Of a DNA stretch of 64,000 nt, positions 51,297-62,700 are shown piece by piece. Each line of letters starts with the position of its first letter. Positions within the stretch are counted from its first letter, which is position 1. The stretch spans positions 434,001 to 498,000 of the forward strand of contig JAEWAN010000006.1 in the NCBI GenBank assembly GCA_023391625.1. Direction: 5' to 3'. The translations under genes and the position numbers were made by a program. This DNA comes from Bacteroidota bacterium (GTDB taxonomy: Bacteria > Bacteroidota > Bacteroidia > Bacteroidales > Paludibacteraceae). The notes under the pieces were generated by a model. That model did no database searches. It was not told the origin of the DNA and was given only the letters and a program-made list of their open reading frames with translations.

Positions 51297-52480
51297 ATGA
51301 AATTTTTTTCCTTGTGTTTTTTTGGGGATTGATCATGTTCAGTTCTTGCGAAAATGCAACAAATTCTAATCGTAGTAAAATAGAAGTTTTAGATTTGGCA
51401 TCAGACTTCAAGGCCGATTTGTCTGATCTTTTTGACACTGTACGTATAATACCTTTAGAAACCTCAGATTTTTCATTAGTCGGAATACAAATTAAAAAGG
51501 TAGAGTATTTTGAAGATAGGTTTTATCTCCTGAATGTATTGAATTCCCGTTCTAATATTTTATGTTTTGATAAGAATGGAGCCTTTTTGTTTAAGATTGA
51601 TAATATAGGTAATGGACCGGGTGAATATACTTACTTGGGAGATTTTTTAATTGATAAGGCACAGAGAAAATTAGTATTGTTCGGTGGACATGGGCAAGTC
51701 CTATATTATAACCTTGATGGACAATATCTTGAAAGAAAAACAATGCCCGATGAGTCCTTTTTAAGTAATGTAGCGTATTATAATGATACAGTATATATTG
51801 CCAAGAATAATGCGGATTTACCTCCGGTAGGTTATAACATCTTAGGTATATGTTCAAGAAATTTAGAAATAATAGATAAATATAGTGTTCATTACCATAA
51901 GAATTTTGGAGACTTAGGTTTTGTGGACTTGGCAATTAATAAAGATCAGATTTATTACTATGATATTGCAGATACGATATATAATATTACAAATAGGGGT
52001 GATTTTAATCCATCTTATGTAATTAGTCAGAAAAAAGATTTACAAAACTCAAAAAGGATTTTGCTTAATAAAGATTTCTCCGGTCCTGATGAGGCAGCTA
52101 AATTTATGGCGGAATTATATCGTAAGAAAGAGTTGATTTGTATCAGTTCGTTTTTTATCAATGATAAATGGATTCTTCTCAACTCTATAGAAGCTCCCAC
52201 CGTGGGATTTGGTTATATTTCTTCTGTTTTGTTTTATGACAGGGATGAGAAAAAATCATATAATCTGAAGAATGTAAGTTTTGATTACTGGAATATTAAA
52301 AGTTTAAATAATATAGAAGTGATTGGAAAATCAGAAAACGGCTTTTTCTTATTAATGAAAGATGAATTGATAGATCTGGATAAAAAATTACTTAGGAAAA
52401 GCCTACTGAGTCCGGATGAAATAGCCCTTCTGGTAGAAAGAACAGAAGAAGATAACCCAATTATAGTTGAAATAAAATAG
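51297..52480 (+). CDS. 6-bladed beta-propeller lipoprotein with a one-base frameshift in its signal peptide
   Basis: From ATG 51297 the reading is MKFFSL then runs out of frame to a TGA. If the seven-T run at 51303-51309 had eight T it would read MKFFFLVFFWGLIMFSSC, a perfect lipoprotein signal with lipobox MFSSC, and continue in frame to 52480. The body is a propeller (GAFLFKIDNIGNGPGEYTYLG, DLFDTVRIIPLETSDFSL, LIDKAQRKLVLFG). So either it is phase-variable, recently inactivated, or the run is misread. The in-frame ATG at 51335 has no signal peptide left. Confidence 0.7.
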
Positions 52481-52564
52481 TAAATTATAGAAAAGTTTAA
52501 GGTTATTATGTAATTGTAGTAGATTTTTCGTTGGGGGTTGTCAATTAAATTCAATCTGTTGAAA

Positions 52565-53617
52565 ATGAGAGAACGTATTAAAGCTTTTATAATCATATTT
52601 TTTATACTTAATCTTATTGGTTGTAATAAAAATTCGGAGATAGTACAAAAAGAGTTTCCTTTAGTACAGTTTTTGACTCCAACTTATATTCGAGTTAATG
52701 AAATAATTAAATTTGATAATATACATTTGTTAGAAGATTATGTTATTTTAAGAGATGGGAATGTGAATAATGAATATTTCTTTTATGTTTATTCATATCC
52801 GGATTTTAAATTTTTATATTCTTTTGGGAAAAAAGGGAATGGCCCAGAGGAATGTTTATTACCTACTATAACGAAATCTACTCAAGGAAATGTGTTCGCT
52901 TTTCGTGATCATGCTTCGGATAAATATATGGAATATATACTTACAGACACTGTTCCAATATTAGTCGAGAGATATGATATTAAGCCCTATAATTATACAT
53001 TTTTTTGGGAGATTAATGAGATAGAGAAAGATTCAATATTCTTATTAAAACGAAGTAATGACCGTTTTAATAGAAAAGAATTGTGGAACTTAAAAGAATA
53101 TGAACTTTTAGATTCTTTTCCTAATACGTTTAATTTAGTTAAAACATTGGGAAAAAACTATTACGCAGTTTTTGATGATTTTTGGATAACTAGTAGTGGA
53201 AACAATTTTGCTATAGCTTACTATTTTATAAATCTACTTGAGTTTGGTAAATTGGATAATGGAAAAATATGGTTTAATGGAAAAGTCGGGGTTGATGTTC
53301 CGCCCAATTTTTACTTATTTAATAATAAGTCAGGTGGTAAATATCAATATAATGTAGATAATAATATTGTACATTATGAGTCTCTGGATTCTGACGAAGA
53401 GCATGTTTATGGACTGTATTTTGGAAAGCCTTGGGGTGAAATGGAAAATGTTCATTCTTCATCTATTGAAGTTTATAAATGGGATGGGACTCCTGTTACA
53501 CTTTTAAGATTGTCTGAGAGCATTAGTAATTTTGTTGTGGATGGGAAAACGAAAAAAATTTTAGGCTTTAATAATCAGATCAATGAAGATTATATTTATG
53601 TTTATTCTTTTGAGTAG
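52565..53617 (+). CDS. 6-bladed beta-propeller lipoprotein (divergent)
   Basis: Protein of 350 residues with lipobox LIGC (Cys near residue 20). The ATG at 52565 was chosen because it gives the lipoprotein signal; the upstream ATG at 52538 does not. Propeller marks: YSFGKKGNGPEECLLPTI (the GNGP loop), FKFLYSFG, and the closing blade IEVYKWDGTPVTLLRLSESISNFVVDGKTKKILGFNN. More divergent than the others, with shorter blades. No known function. Confidence 0.75.
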   Translation: MRERIKAFIIIFFILNLIGCNKNSEIVQKEFPLVQFLTPTYIRVNEIIKFDNIHLLEDYVILRDGNVNNEYFFYVYSYPDFKFLYSFGKKGNGPEECLLPTITKSTQGNVFAFRDHASDKYMEYILTDTVPILVERYDIKPYNYTFFWEINEIEKDSIFLLKRSNDRFNRKELWNLKEYELLDSFPNTFNLVKTLGKNYYAVFDDFWITSSGNNFAIAYYFINLLEFGKLDNGKIWFNGKVGVDVPPNFYLFNNKSGGKYQYNVDNNIVHYESLDSDEEHVYGLYFGKPWGEMENVHSSSIEVYKWDGTPVTLLRLSESISNFVVDGKTKKILGFNNQINEDYIYVYSFE

Positions 53618-53975
53618 TATGATAAATTAGATAGATGTTTTTTAGATGTCATGGTGCATTAATATAAGAATCTTAAGAAAAGGCAAAGGAGAGGGTACTT
53701 TTATATTTTGCAGATAAAACGTAAAAGGTACATCAAAATATAATGAAATATACTTAGGCAAAGCACTGCACTTAGGGATTTATATTCTTAAGTAATAAGA
53801 TAATGGTTTTTGATTGGGAAGGAAATCCAGTCAAAATTTTGAAAACAAATTATTTGTTACGTTCTATTTCTTATAATAAGCAATAAGATATTCTTTTTTG
53901 CCTGGGATATGATAGTGAAATGAATCCTCATATTTTTTATATAGATGGAATCAGGTAAATATACTTTGTAGGAGA
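53618..53975. other. Intergenic region with a propeller remnant
   Basis: Apart from the remnant at 53803-53958 I see no gene; the first 185 bases may hold further decayed propeller sequence, but I cannot align it by eye. Confidence 0.5.
53803..53958 (+). pseudogene. Last-blade remnant of a 6-bladed propeller gene, with an in-frame stop
   Basis: From ATG 53803 the reading is MVFDWEGNPVKILKTNYLL then SYNKQ, then TAA at 53884-53886, and goes on in the same frame with DILFCLGYDSEMNPHIFY to a stop at 53956-53958. The VFDWEGNPVK phrase is the typical final blade of propeller lipoproteins. Only about 50 codons remain, with one nonsense mutation. Confidence 0.65.
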
Positions 53976-55118
53976 ATGGATTGGGTAAAAACGAGATTGA
54001 TTAGTCCTCTGTTGGTTTTGCTGCTTTTATCTTCATGTAATAGAGAGGATAAAGTTGTAGGTATTGCTGTTGATATTGAGTATACAGGGCAGGTATCTAT
54101 TTTTGATTTGTTTGAGAAAGTAGAGCTTATTCCATTGGAGACGTCTGATCATTCTTTGTTAGTGGATATTTCAAAAATTCAGATTTATGAAGATGATTTT
54201 TATATATTAGATTATCCCTTATCCAGGGTTTTAATTTTTAATAATCAGGGGAAATTTGTTAATAGTATTGATCATTGGGGAGTTGGTCCGGGAGAATATA
54301 TTTCTATAAGTGACTTCAATATTGATAATCAAACAGAACTAACATTGTTGTCGCCAGATAATTGGTCGATGTACTACTATAACTTAGATGGGTCATTTAA
54401 GAATAAAGTAGAACTTCCGGTAATAGGAAGGGCCTATAAAAGTTTTCAATTTTTGAATAGAGATACTATTATATTCTGGACTTTTGATGAGAAGAACAGG
54501 ATAAAATTTTATTCTTTAAAAGAAGATCGGATTATCAAGGAAGCTTTTCCTGAGGAAGATAATTATTTTAATAGTTTTTCAATCCAGGAGTTTCCCTATG
54601 GTAATTATTTATCAAGAAGTTCTCAGAATACTGTTTTTGGAATATTACCTTCTTGTGATGTAAAAGTGGCATATACGTGGAATTTTGGAAAGCTAAACAA
54701 TAGTAAGAAACAGTTATTAAAAGCCCCTAAGTTTTTTTCAGATCCTCATGAGATGCAGTCTTTTGTTGAAGATGTTTATTCGTCAAAGAATATTAATTAT
54801 ATATTTAATTATCAAGGAGGCAATGAAAAATACCTTTATACTCAGATAATCCGTGAAAATAATCACATCAATATTTTTCATACTAAAGAAACACAAGAGA
54901 ATTATCTTTTTATTCTGACTTCAGAGCAGGCCGGATTATATCCAGTATATTGGACTGACGAGTATATTGTTGGAATACAACCATCATCTGTTGAGCTGGA
55001 AAATGTTGTTCCTGATATTCTTCTGGATGAAGAAAACAAGAAGAAAAAACAAAGTATTAGCGAAATGGATAATCCGGTATTGATAAAATATTATTTCAAA
55101 AGTAGAAGTTGCGGATAA
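53976..55118 (+). CDS. 6-bladed beta-propeller lipoprotein
   Basis: Protein of 380 residues with lipobox LSSCN (Cys near residue 21). The opening block VSIFDLFEKVELIPLETSDHSLLVDI, the blade loop IDHWGVGPGEYISISDFNIDN and the phrase YYYNLDGSFKNKVELP match the propeller at 51297 closely, so the two are likely duplicates. Only 20 bases separate it from the RND pump gene downstream. Confidence 0.85.
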   Translation: MDWVKTRLISPLLVLLLLSSCNREDKVVGIAVDIEYTGQVSIFDLFEKVELIPLETSDHSLLVDISKIQIYEDDFYILDYPLSRVLIFNNQGKFVNSIDHWGVGPGEYISISDFNIDNQTELTLLSPDNWSMYYYNLDGSFKNKVELPVIGRAYKSFQFLNRDTIIFWTFDEKNRIKFYSLKEDRIIKEAFPEEDNYFNSFSIQEFPYGNYLSRSSQNTVFGILPSCDVKVAYTWNFGKLNNSKKQLLKAPKFFSDPHEMQSFVEDVYSSKNINYIFNYQGGNEKYLYTQIIRENNHINIFHTKETQENYLFILTSEQAGLYPVYWTDEYIVGIQPSSVELENVVPDILLDEENKKKKQSISEMDNPVLIKYYFKSRSCG

Positions 55119-55138
55119 TTCAGTTTAGAAATTGATTT

Positions 55139-58100
55139 ATGATTAAACACTTTATATCACGTCCTATTGCTGTATTTATGGCATTTACAGCATTTTTTAT
55201 CCTGGGAATAGTAACCTATCTGAACATCCCTGTATCACTATTGCCGGATATTGCTATTCCGGAAATAACCGTGCAGGTAACAGGAAAAAATGCTTCGGCT
55301 CGTGAATTGGAAAATACGGTAGTTACTCCAATCAGACAGCAGCTGTTGCAAATAGGAAAATTACGTGATATTCGTAGTGAAACACGCGATGGAAGTGGTA
55401 TTGTGCGTCTTAGCTTTGAATACGGAACGGATACGGACCTGGCATTTATTGAAGTGAATGAAAAAATAGATGCTGCAATGAATTACATTCCCCGGGAGAT
55501 AGACCGTCCCCGTGTGGTAAAAGCCAGTGCAACAGATATTCCGGTTTTTAATCTGAATTTGACGTTAAAGAATGATCAGCCTTTTGAAGATACTAATCAG
55601 CAGGATTTCCTGCAGCTAAGTGAACTGGCGGAAACAGTTATTAAACGTCGTATAGAACAACTTCCGGAAGTTTCCATGGTTGATATGACCGGGCTTGTGA
55701 ATAAGCAGGTATTGATAGCTCCGGACATGGATCTTTTGCAATTTACCGGGATAACGTTGTCAGATATTGAATCGGCTTTAAGCTCAAACAATATTGAAGC
55801 CGGTAGCATGACGGTGAGGGATGGATATTATGAATATAATATCCGGTTTTCATCTGTTGTGCGGACGGTAGAGGATATCCGGAATATATTCATCCGGAAA
55901 AATGATAAATTGTATCAGCTAAAAGATCTGGCCGCTATAAATCTGATTCCGGAAAAAGAAAAAGGACTTGCTTTTTATAATGGGAAACAGTCTGTAACCT
56001 TATCGGTTATTAAACAGGCTGATGAGAATATGGGAGATATGCAGGAAGCCTTGGAGCACGTTATCTTGAAGTTGGAAGAAGCTTATCCTGAAATTGGTTT
56101 TGATATTTCCCAAAGTCAGACAGAACTGCTGAACTACACTATCTCCAATTTGCAGCAAAACCTCATCCTTGCATTCATTTTTATTTGTATCGTATCCATT
56201 CTTTTTATGAAAGACGTTAAATCACCTTTGGTTATTGGTATCAGTATGTTCGTATCATTGGTGATTAGTTTATTGTTCTTTTATCTTTTTCATGTTTCCC
56301 TGAATGTTGTTTCATTAACCGGATTGATCCTCGCATTGGGGATGATGATTGATAACTCCATTATTGTAACCGATAATATTGAGCAATACCGTCAACGGGG
56401 TTTAAGCCTTGATGCAGCTTGTGTTAAGGGAACTACTGAGGTTGTTGCTCCTATGTTGAGTTCTGCTTTAACCACTATTGCTGTGTTCATTCCCTTGATA
56501 TTTTTAAGTGGTATAGCAGGAGCCATATTCTTTGATCAGGCATTTTCTGTAACAGTAGGTTTGCTGGTTTCTTATGTGACGGGCATTATGCTTCTGCCTG
56601 TATTGTATAAAATGGTTCACTCCATCAAGAGGCCTTCTTTTATTAAAGCCCGGGAGAAAAAAGAGGAGGAAAATGGGGATGACATTAATCCGGTGGAGAA
56701 AGTTTATCATTACATTATGAACTGGATGTTTGCTCATAAAGCTTTTGCCGTAGTGCTTATGATAATTGTTTTTCCATTATGTTTCTTGCTCTTTACCGTG
56801 ATACCGAAAGAGAAAATGCCGGATATAAGCCAGGATGAGCTGATTGTTACAATAGAGTGGAATGAAAATATCCATCTGGATGAAAACAAAGACCGTACGG
56901 CCCATTTTATTCAGGCTATCCAACAAGATATTGTTGAGAGTTCTGCATTAGTAGCCCAACAGCAGTTTCTGTTGAACAGAGACCGGGAAATGACATCTTC
57001 TGAAACGGAAGTATATTTGAGAATAAAGAATACGGAAGATATTGATTTTTTGCAAAGTAGAGTAAATGAATATTTTGAAGAGAATTTTCCTGAAGCATTG
57101 ATTTCCTTTGCTCCGGCAGGGACTATTTTTGAGAAGATATTTGTTACAGGTGAACCGGACGTAGTGCTGGAGTGCTATGCTAAGGACAGGAATGACAATC
57201 TTAGTGCAGAAACGATTCATCTTTTTGAGAATCATTTAAGGCAGATAACGGGAGAAGTGCCTAAAGGCATTTCATTTCAGGAACAGGTCAATATTTTTGT
57301 TGATCGTGAAAAATTGTTGCTTTATAATGTAGATTATAATCAGGTATATAATACATTGCGGACTGCTTTTAAAGAAAATGAGTTTACAACGCTTCGGTCG
57401 TATCAGCAATATCTTCCGATTGTTATCGGATCTGAAAGTCATGACATTGACTATATTATCCGGAATACATTGATTCAAACCAATGCCGATGATAAAGGGG
57501 AAACATATCAATTGCCGCTTAGCACATTTATAACTACGGCTGTGGCAGAAGACAGAAAAACAATTGTGGCGGGAAAAAGCGGGGAATATGTTCCGTTTGA
57601 GTTTAGCGACATTGATCATCCGGAAGAATTGATAGCAAAAATACGGGAAGATCAGACATATACTAGTATGTGGGACATTGATTTCTCGGGTTCGTTTTTC
57701 TCTAATAAAAAGATGATTAGCGAACTGATGATTATTTTATTAATTTCTATTTTATTGATGTATTTCATCCTGGCAGCACAATTTGAAAGTTTCTTACAAC
57801 CTTTTATCGTATTGCTGGAAATCCCGATCGATATTGCCGCTGCTTTAGGACTGCTGATTGTATTGGGGCATACCCTGAATTTAATGTCGGCTATTGGAAT
57901 TATTGTAACCTGTGGTATTATTATTAACGACTCCATTCTTAAGATTGATGTCATGAATCAGCTTCGTAAAGAGGGTATGCCTTTAATGAAAGCCATTCAT
58001 GAGGCGGGTCACCGCAGGTTGAAAGCCATTATTATGACCAGTTTAACCACTATTGTCTGTATGGTTCCTTTGCTTTTCAGTAATGACATGGGGTCAGAGC

Positions 58101-58222
58101 TGGAGAAACCTTTAGCTATTGCTACTATTGGAGGTATGGTGATCGGGACATTGGTAAGTTTATTTATTATTCCGTTGGTTTACTGGTGGATATATAGGAA
58201 AGATGACCTGAATCGCCTTTAG
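55139..58222 (+). CDS. RND-family efflux transporter (inner-membrane pump 1)
   Basis: Protein of 1027 residues with the standard layout: helix 1 near 10-30, a periplasmic porter/docking domain, helices 2-6 near 335-490 (with the TM4 proton-relay region LALGMMIDNSIIVTDN), a second periplasmic domain, and helices 7-12 near 860-1010. Hydrophobe/amphiphile-type (HAE-1-like) resistance-nodulation-division pump, driven by protons. It is followed by a TolC gene and a second pump, and the adaptor lies about 4 kb upstream. Confidence 0.92.
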   Translation: MIKHFISRPIAVFMAFTAFFILGIVTYLNIPVSLLPDIAIPEITVQVTGKNASARELENTVVTPIRQQLLQIGKLRDIRSETRDGSGIVRLSFEYGTDTDLAFIEVNEKIDAAMNYIPREIDRPRVVKASATDIPVFNLNLTLKNDQPFEDTNQQDFLQLSELAETVIKRRIEQLPEVSMVDMTGLVNKQVLIAPDMDLLQFTGITLSDIESALSSNNIEAGSMTVRDGYYEYNIRFSSVVRTVEDIRNIFIRKNDKLYQLKDLAAINLIPEKEKGLAFYNGKQSVTLSVIKQADENMGDMQEALEHVILKLEEAYPEIGFDISQSQTELLNYTISNLQQNLILAFIFICIVSILFMKDVKSPLVIGISMFVSLVISLLFFYLFHVSLNVVSLTGLILALGMMIDNSIIVTDNIEQYRQRGLSLDAACVKGTTEVVAPMLSSALTTIAVFIPLIFLSGIAGAIFFDQAFSVTVGLLVSYVTGIMLLPVLYKMVHSIKRPSFIKAREKKEEENGDDINPVEKVYHYIMNWMFAHKAFAVVLMIIVFPLCFLLFTVIPKEKMPDISQDELIVTIEWNENIHLDENKDRTAHFIQAIQQDIVESSALVAQQQFLLNRDREMTSSETEVYLRIKNTEDIDFLQSRVNEYFEENFPEALISFAPAGTIFEKIFVTGEPDVVLECYAKDRNDNLSAETIHLFENHLRQITGEVPKGISFQEQVNIFVDREKLLLYNVDYNQVYNTLRTAFKENEFTTLRSYQQYLPIVIGSESHDIDYIIRNTLIQTNADDKGETYQLPLSTFITTAVAEDRKTIVAGKSGEYVPFEFSDIDHPEELIAKIREDQTYTSMWDIDFSGSFFSNKKMISELMIILLISILLMYFILAAQFESFLQPFIVLLEIPIDIAAALGLLIVLGHTLNLMSAIGIIVTCGIIINDSILKIDVMNQLRKEGMPLMKAIHEAGHRRLKAIIMTSLTTIVCMVPLLFSNDMGSELEKPLAIATIGGMVIGTLVSLFIIPLVYWWIYRKDDLNRL

Positions 58223-58287
58223 AAACGGGGATGTATAGTTATTATAAATAAAGAGTTAGAAAAGGGTCGGTGCTGTAATGAATTAAT

Positions 58288-59787
58288 ATGAGATTTATGA
58301 AAAAATTATTTACAATTCTTTTTTTGATAAGTAACATTTTCTTTTTTAGTTTATCACTTTGTTCACAAACATATAAACTCACTTTGTCCGAAAGTATAGA
58401 GTTGGCTGCAGATAGTTCGTTGGAAGCTTTCCGGGTCAAGAATCTTTATTTGGCGAGTTATTGGAATTATCGTGCTTTTCGTGCGGAACGTTTGCCTTCG
58501 CTCACTTTCAAAACCACTCCTATAACGTTTAATCGTACGATTGACAAACGGTACGATTCGGAAAGAGGAATGGATGTTTATGTACCGATTCAGTCTGTAC
58601 AAAGTTGGGGAAGTCTTTCGTTAAGTCAGAACATTGATTTTACCGGAGGTACGTTTTATGTGGATACAGATTTAGGATTTATGCGGAACTTCGGGGAGAA
58701 TACTTATTCCCAGTTTACCAGTAATCCTGTACGTATAGGATATTATCAGCCTTTGTTTGGGTTTAATGAGTTTAAGTGGGAAAAGAAAATTGAACCTTTG
58801 AAGTATGAGAAAGCCAGACGTGATTTTCTGTACAACCGTGAAACGATATCCGGTACTGTGATTGAGTATTTCTTCAATTTGGCGATGGCTCAGACTGAAT
58901 ATGATATGGCTTTGGAAAATGCGGCTTCTGCGGATACATTGTACCGGATCGGACAGGAACGTTATAAAATAGCTTCTGTTTCCCAGTCAGACTTATTGAC
59001 CTTGAAACTGGATGTGGTAAATGCGCGGAATACTTTAAAAAATGCGGAAATAAGTCTCAAAAGATCCATGTTTAGTTTTGCTTCATTTTTAAATCTGGAT
59101 CAGGAAGCGCAAATAGAACTTACTTTGCCGGAAAGTCCGAAAAATCTTTTTGTCCCGATAGATCAGGCTGTTCAGTTTTCTAAAGAGAATAATCCGGATT
59201 ATCTGGGTTTTGAACAGGAGTTATTGGAAGCAGAGCGTGATGTAGATCAGGCAGTAAAAGCGTCCAATTTTGAAGCCAGTGTTTCAGTGGATGTCGGTTT
59301 TAATCAGGTAGCTCCGCAGATCAGGGATGTTTACCGGGACCTTATGCATAGAGAAGTTGTTGGAGTTGATTTAAAAATACCGTTAGTCGATTGGGGAGTG
59401 AGGAAAGGCCGGGCCAGAATGGCTCAGAATAATCTGAATGTATCGCGTATTTCCATAGAACAAAAACGTGTGGCTCTGGAGCAGGAGGTTATTATGACTG
59501 TTAGTGATTTTAATATACAGCAGGATTTGATGATGAGTGCGGAGGAGGCTATGGACTTGGCTAATTCAGCTTATAATATGACTAAGCAGCGTTTTATTAT
59601 AGGTAAAAGTGATATAAACAGTCTTACTCTGTCTCTGAGCCGTCAGAAAGAAGCGCAAAAAAATTATATTTTGGCATTAAAAGAATACTGGTTGAGTTAT
59701 TATAAAATAAGGAAACTGACCTTATACGATTTTGAAGAACAGAAGCCGTTAACCTTTTTGTTTGATGAAAAAATGAATTTGCGCTGA
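58288..59787 (+). CDS. TolC-family outer-membrane efflux protein
   Basis: Protein of 499 residues with a signal peptide (MKKLFTILFLISNIFFFSLSLCS from the second ATG at 58297; cleavage before QTYKL). Two OEP domains of about 200 residues each: the first includes LTLSESIELAADSSLEAFRVKN, the second begins near VPIDQAVQFSKENNPDYLGFEQEL, and the coiled-coil parts contain KQRFIIGKSDINSLTLSLSRQKEAQKNYILALKEYW. Forms the exit duct for the two pumps. The final base of its stop codon is the first of the next start codon. Confidence 0.9.
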   Translation: MRFMKKLFTILFLISNIFFFSLSLCSQTYKLTLSESIELAADSSLEAFRVKNLYLASYWNYRAFRAERLPSLTFKTTPITFNRTIDKRYDSERGMDVYVPIQSVQSWGSLSLSQNIDFTGGTFYVDTDLGFMRNFGENTYSQFTSNPVRIGYYQPLFGFNEFKWEKKIEPLKYEKARRDFLYNRETISGTVIEYFFNLAMAQTEYDMALENAASADTLYRIGQERYKIASVSQSDLLTLKLDVVNARNTLKNAEISLKRSMFSFASFLNLDQEAQIELTLPESPKNLFVPIDQAVQFSKENNPDYLGFEQELLEAERDVDQAVKASNFEASVSVDVGFNQVAPQIRDVYRDLMHREVVGVDLKIPLVDWGVRKGRARMAQNNLNVSRISIEQKRVALEQEVIMTVSDFNIQQDLMMSAEEAMDLANSAYNMTKQRFIIGKSDINSLTLSLSRQKEAQKNYILALKEYWLSYYKIRKLTLYDFEEQKPLTFLFDEKMNLR

Positions 59788-62700
59788 TGGCAATCCGAAA
59801 TCCCATATCATCTTTTAAGGTAATCCTTGTTTTCGTAGTACTGACAATTATTGGATTAGCTCTTATTTCAGAGTTGTCTGTAAAGCTTTCGCCATCTCAG
59901 GAATTGCCACAGATTAATATCTCGTTCTCAATGTCCGGCAATCCTCCTCGGGTAGTGGAACTGGAAGTTACGTCTAAGCTGGAATCAATGTTAAGTCGAA
60001 TGAAAGGAGTGGAAAGCCTTCATTCTACGTCAGGCAACGGCTGGGGGTATATTTCAATTCGTTTGGATAGGCATACAAACATTGATGCAGCACGTTTTGA
60101 AGTTTCCACTATTATTCGGCAGGCCTGGCCTTCACTACCTGCCGGGGTAAGTTATCCGGTTATATTGTTAAGTCGTTCGGACGATAATGGCGATCGTCCG
60201 TTTATGACATATACCGTTAATGCGCCATCTACTCCTGTTTTGATTCAGCAGTTTGCAGAGAATCAGCTTAAACCCAGGCTGGGACAGATAGAGGGTGTAA
60301 ATAAGGTCGATGTGAGGGGCGCAGTGCCTTTGGAGTGGCAATTGCAGTATGATTATGATATACTGAAAACTCTGGGCATTTCAATCAATGAGATCAAAGA
60401 GGCCGTTAATAATTATTTGAGGAAAGAATTTTTGGGTACGGTACCGCAAATCACGGTGAATGATGAAAAGCGTTGGATTCGGGTTGCACTCGTGTCGGAT
60501 AGTCAGTTTGAAGAAACACCGGATTTGGCTAATATCGGGATAAAGAGGGTAGACGGGAGGCTGATAACTGTTGCGAATGTTGCCGAAATAAATCATATGG
60601 AATCCTCTCCCCAGAGTTATTATCGCATAAACGGATTAAATTCCATTTATCTGTCCATAACAGCAGATGAATCGGTAAACCAGTTGACTTTATCTAAACA
60701 GATAAAGAAAGAACTGGCGACAATGTCTGTTTTTTTTCCGGCAGGTTATGAAATTCATTTGGTTTATGATGCAACGGAATATATAAAAGAAGAATTGGAT
60801 AAAATTTATTTTCGTAGCGGATTGACGTTACTTATTCTATTGCTTTTTGTTTTGTTGACTTACCGCAATTGGAAATACACTTTATTGATTGTTCTTTCCC
60901 TTTTTATCAATATTGCAGTAGCTGTTATTTTTTATTATTTGTTTAAGGTTGAAATCCAGTTATATTCTCTTGCCGGGATAACGATTTCACTTACCCTGAT
61001 CATTGATAATACAATTATCATGTCAGATCAGATTCTGAGAAGGGGAAATAAAAAGGCTTTTCTTGCCATCCTTATGGCTACTCTTACTACAATTGGGGCG
61101 TTGGTAATTATCTTTTTTCTGGAAGAAAAGATGCGTTTAAATTTACAGGATTTTGCCTGGGTTATCATTATAAATCTTACTTTGTCCCTGTTGATAGCGC
61201 TCTTCCTGGTTCCGGCCTTGTTAGATAAGTTGCAAATGCTTAGTCCTGCCCGAAAGAGGAGGCGTACGAGAAAGTTATTTTCTTCCCGGTTCTATGTCCG
61301 GTTTAATGTTTTTTATGCTTCTTTTTGCCGGGGCGTATGGAGGTGGAAGGTATTGGTCATACTGTTTATGATTCTGTCCTTTGGCCTTCCGGTTTTTCTG
61401 CTCCCTGAAAAAATAGAAAAAGAAGGAACTTTTGCTGATTTGTATAATCATACATTAGGGTCTGTTTTTTATCAGGAAAAGATGAAGCCCTATGTTGATA
61501 AGGCTTTGGGCGGAACATTACGCCTCTTTGTGGAGAAAGTGTATAACGGTTCTTATTTTGCCGATCGGGGGGAGGAAACAACTTTGTATGTGACTGCCAC
61601 ATTGCCTAATGGAGCTACCATTGACCAGATGAATGAGCTGATAAAAAAAATGGAAAGTTATATCAGTCAGTTCCCGGAGGTAAAGCAATTTCAGACTCGG
61701 ATTGAAAATGCCCGCAGGGCTTCCATCAATATCTATTTTACAAAAGAAAATCAGTTTAGCTCATTTCCATATCAGTTAAAATCAAAGCTGATAACCAAGT
61801 CTATTCAGTTGGGAGGAGGAAGCTGGGGAGTCTTTGGATTAGGTGATGGTTTCAGCAATGATGTTCGTGAAAGTGCCGGTTCCTATCGTGTGGAATTATA
61901 TGGTTTTAATTATGACGAGCTTTTAAGTTGGGCTGAGGTTTTTAAAGACAGTTTGCGGGAACACCGGCGTATTAAAGAGGTTGCTATAAATTCAGAGTTT
62001 AGCTGGTATAAAGATGATTATGAGGAGTTCGGATTTGAAATAAATAAAGAGAAGCTGGCACAGCAAAATATACAGCCTATACAATTGTTTAATTCATTAA
62101 AATCGGTGTTCGGGCAGAATATTTATGCCGGTAGTTTGTACGGAGAGAATGGAACTGAGAATATTATATTAAGTTCCAGACAGTCCAAGGAGTATAATAT
62201 CTGGGATTTGAATAATGTACCTATTGAAGTAAACGATCAGTTTTATAAACTTTCTGATCTGGTAGTTATCCATAAAGAGCAAGCGCCTCAGAAAATAGCT
62301 AAAGTGGACCAGCAGTATAGGTTATGCCTTCAGTATGAGTATATCGGAGCTTACGAGCAGGGGCGGAAAGTCTTGAAACGGAATGTTGAGGATTTTGAAA
62401 AAGTATTGCCTATGGGATATACAATAAAGAATATGGATAATTACGGATGGTGGAATGAACAGGATAACAAGCAATACCTTTTACTGTTGCTCGTATTCGT
62501 GATTATTTATTTTAATGCTAGTATATTATTCAATTCTTTCAAACAGCCTTTATATATTATTTTTATCATTCCCATTTCTTATATAGGCATTTTTCTTACT
62601 TTTTACTTGTTTAAACTGAATTTTGATCAGGGAGGCTTTGCTGCCTTTGTCTTATTGTCCGGATTGACTGTAAATGCGAATATATATGTTGTGAATGAAT

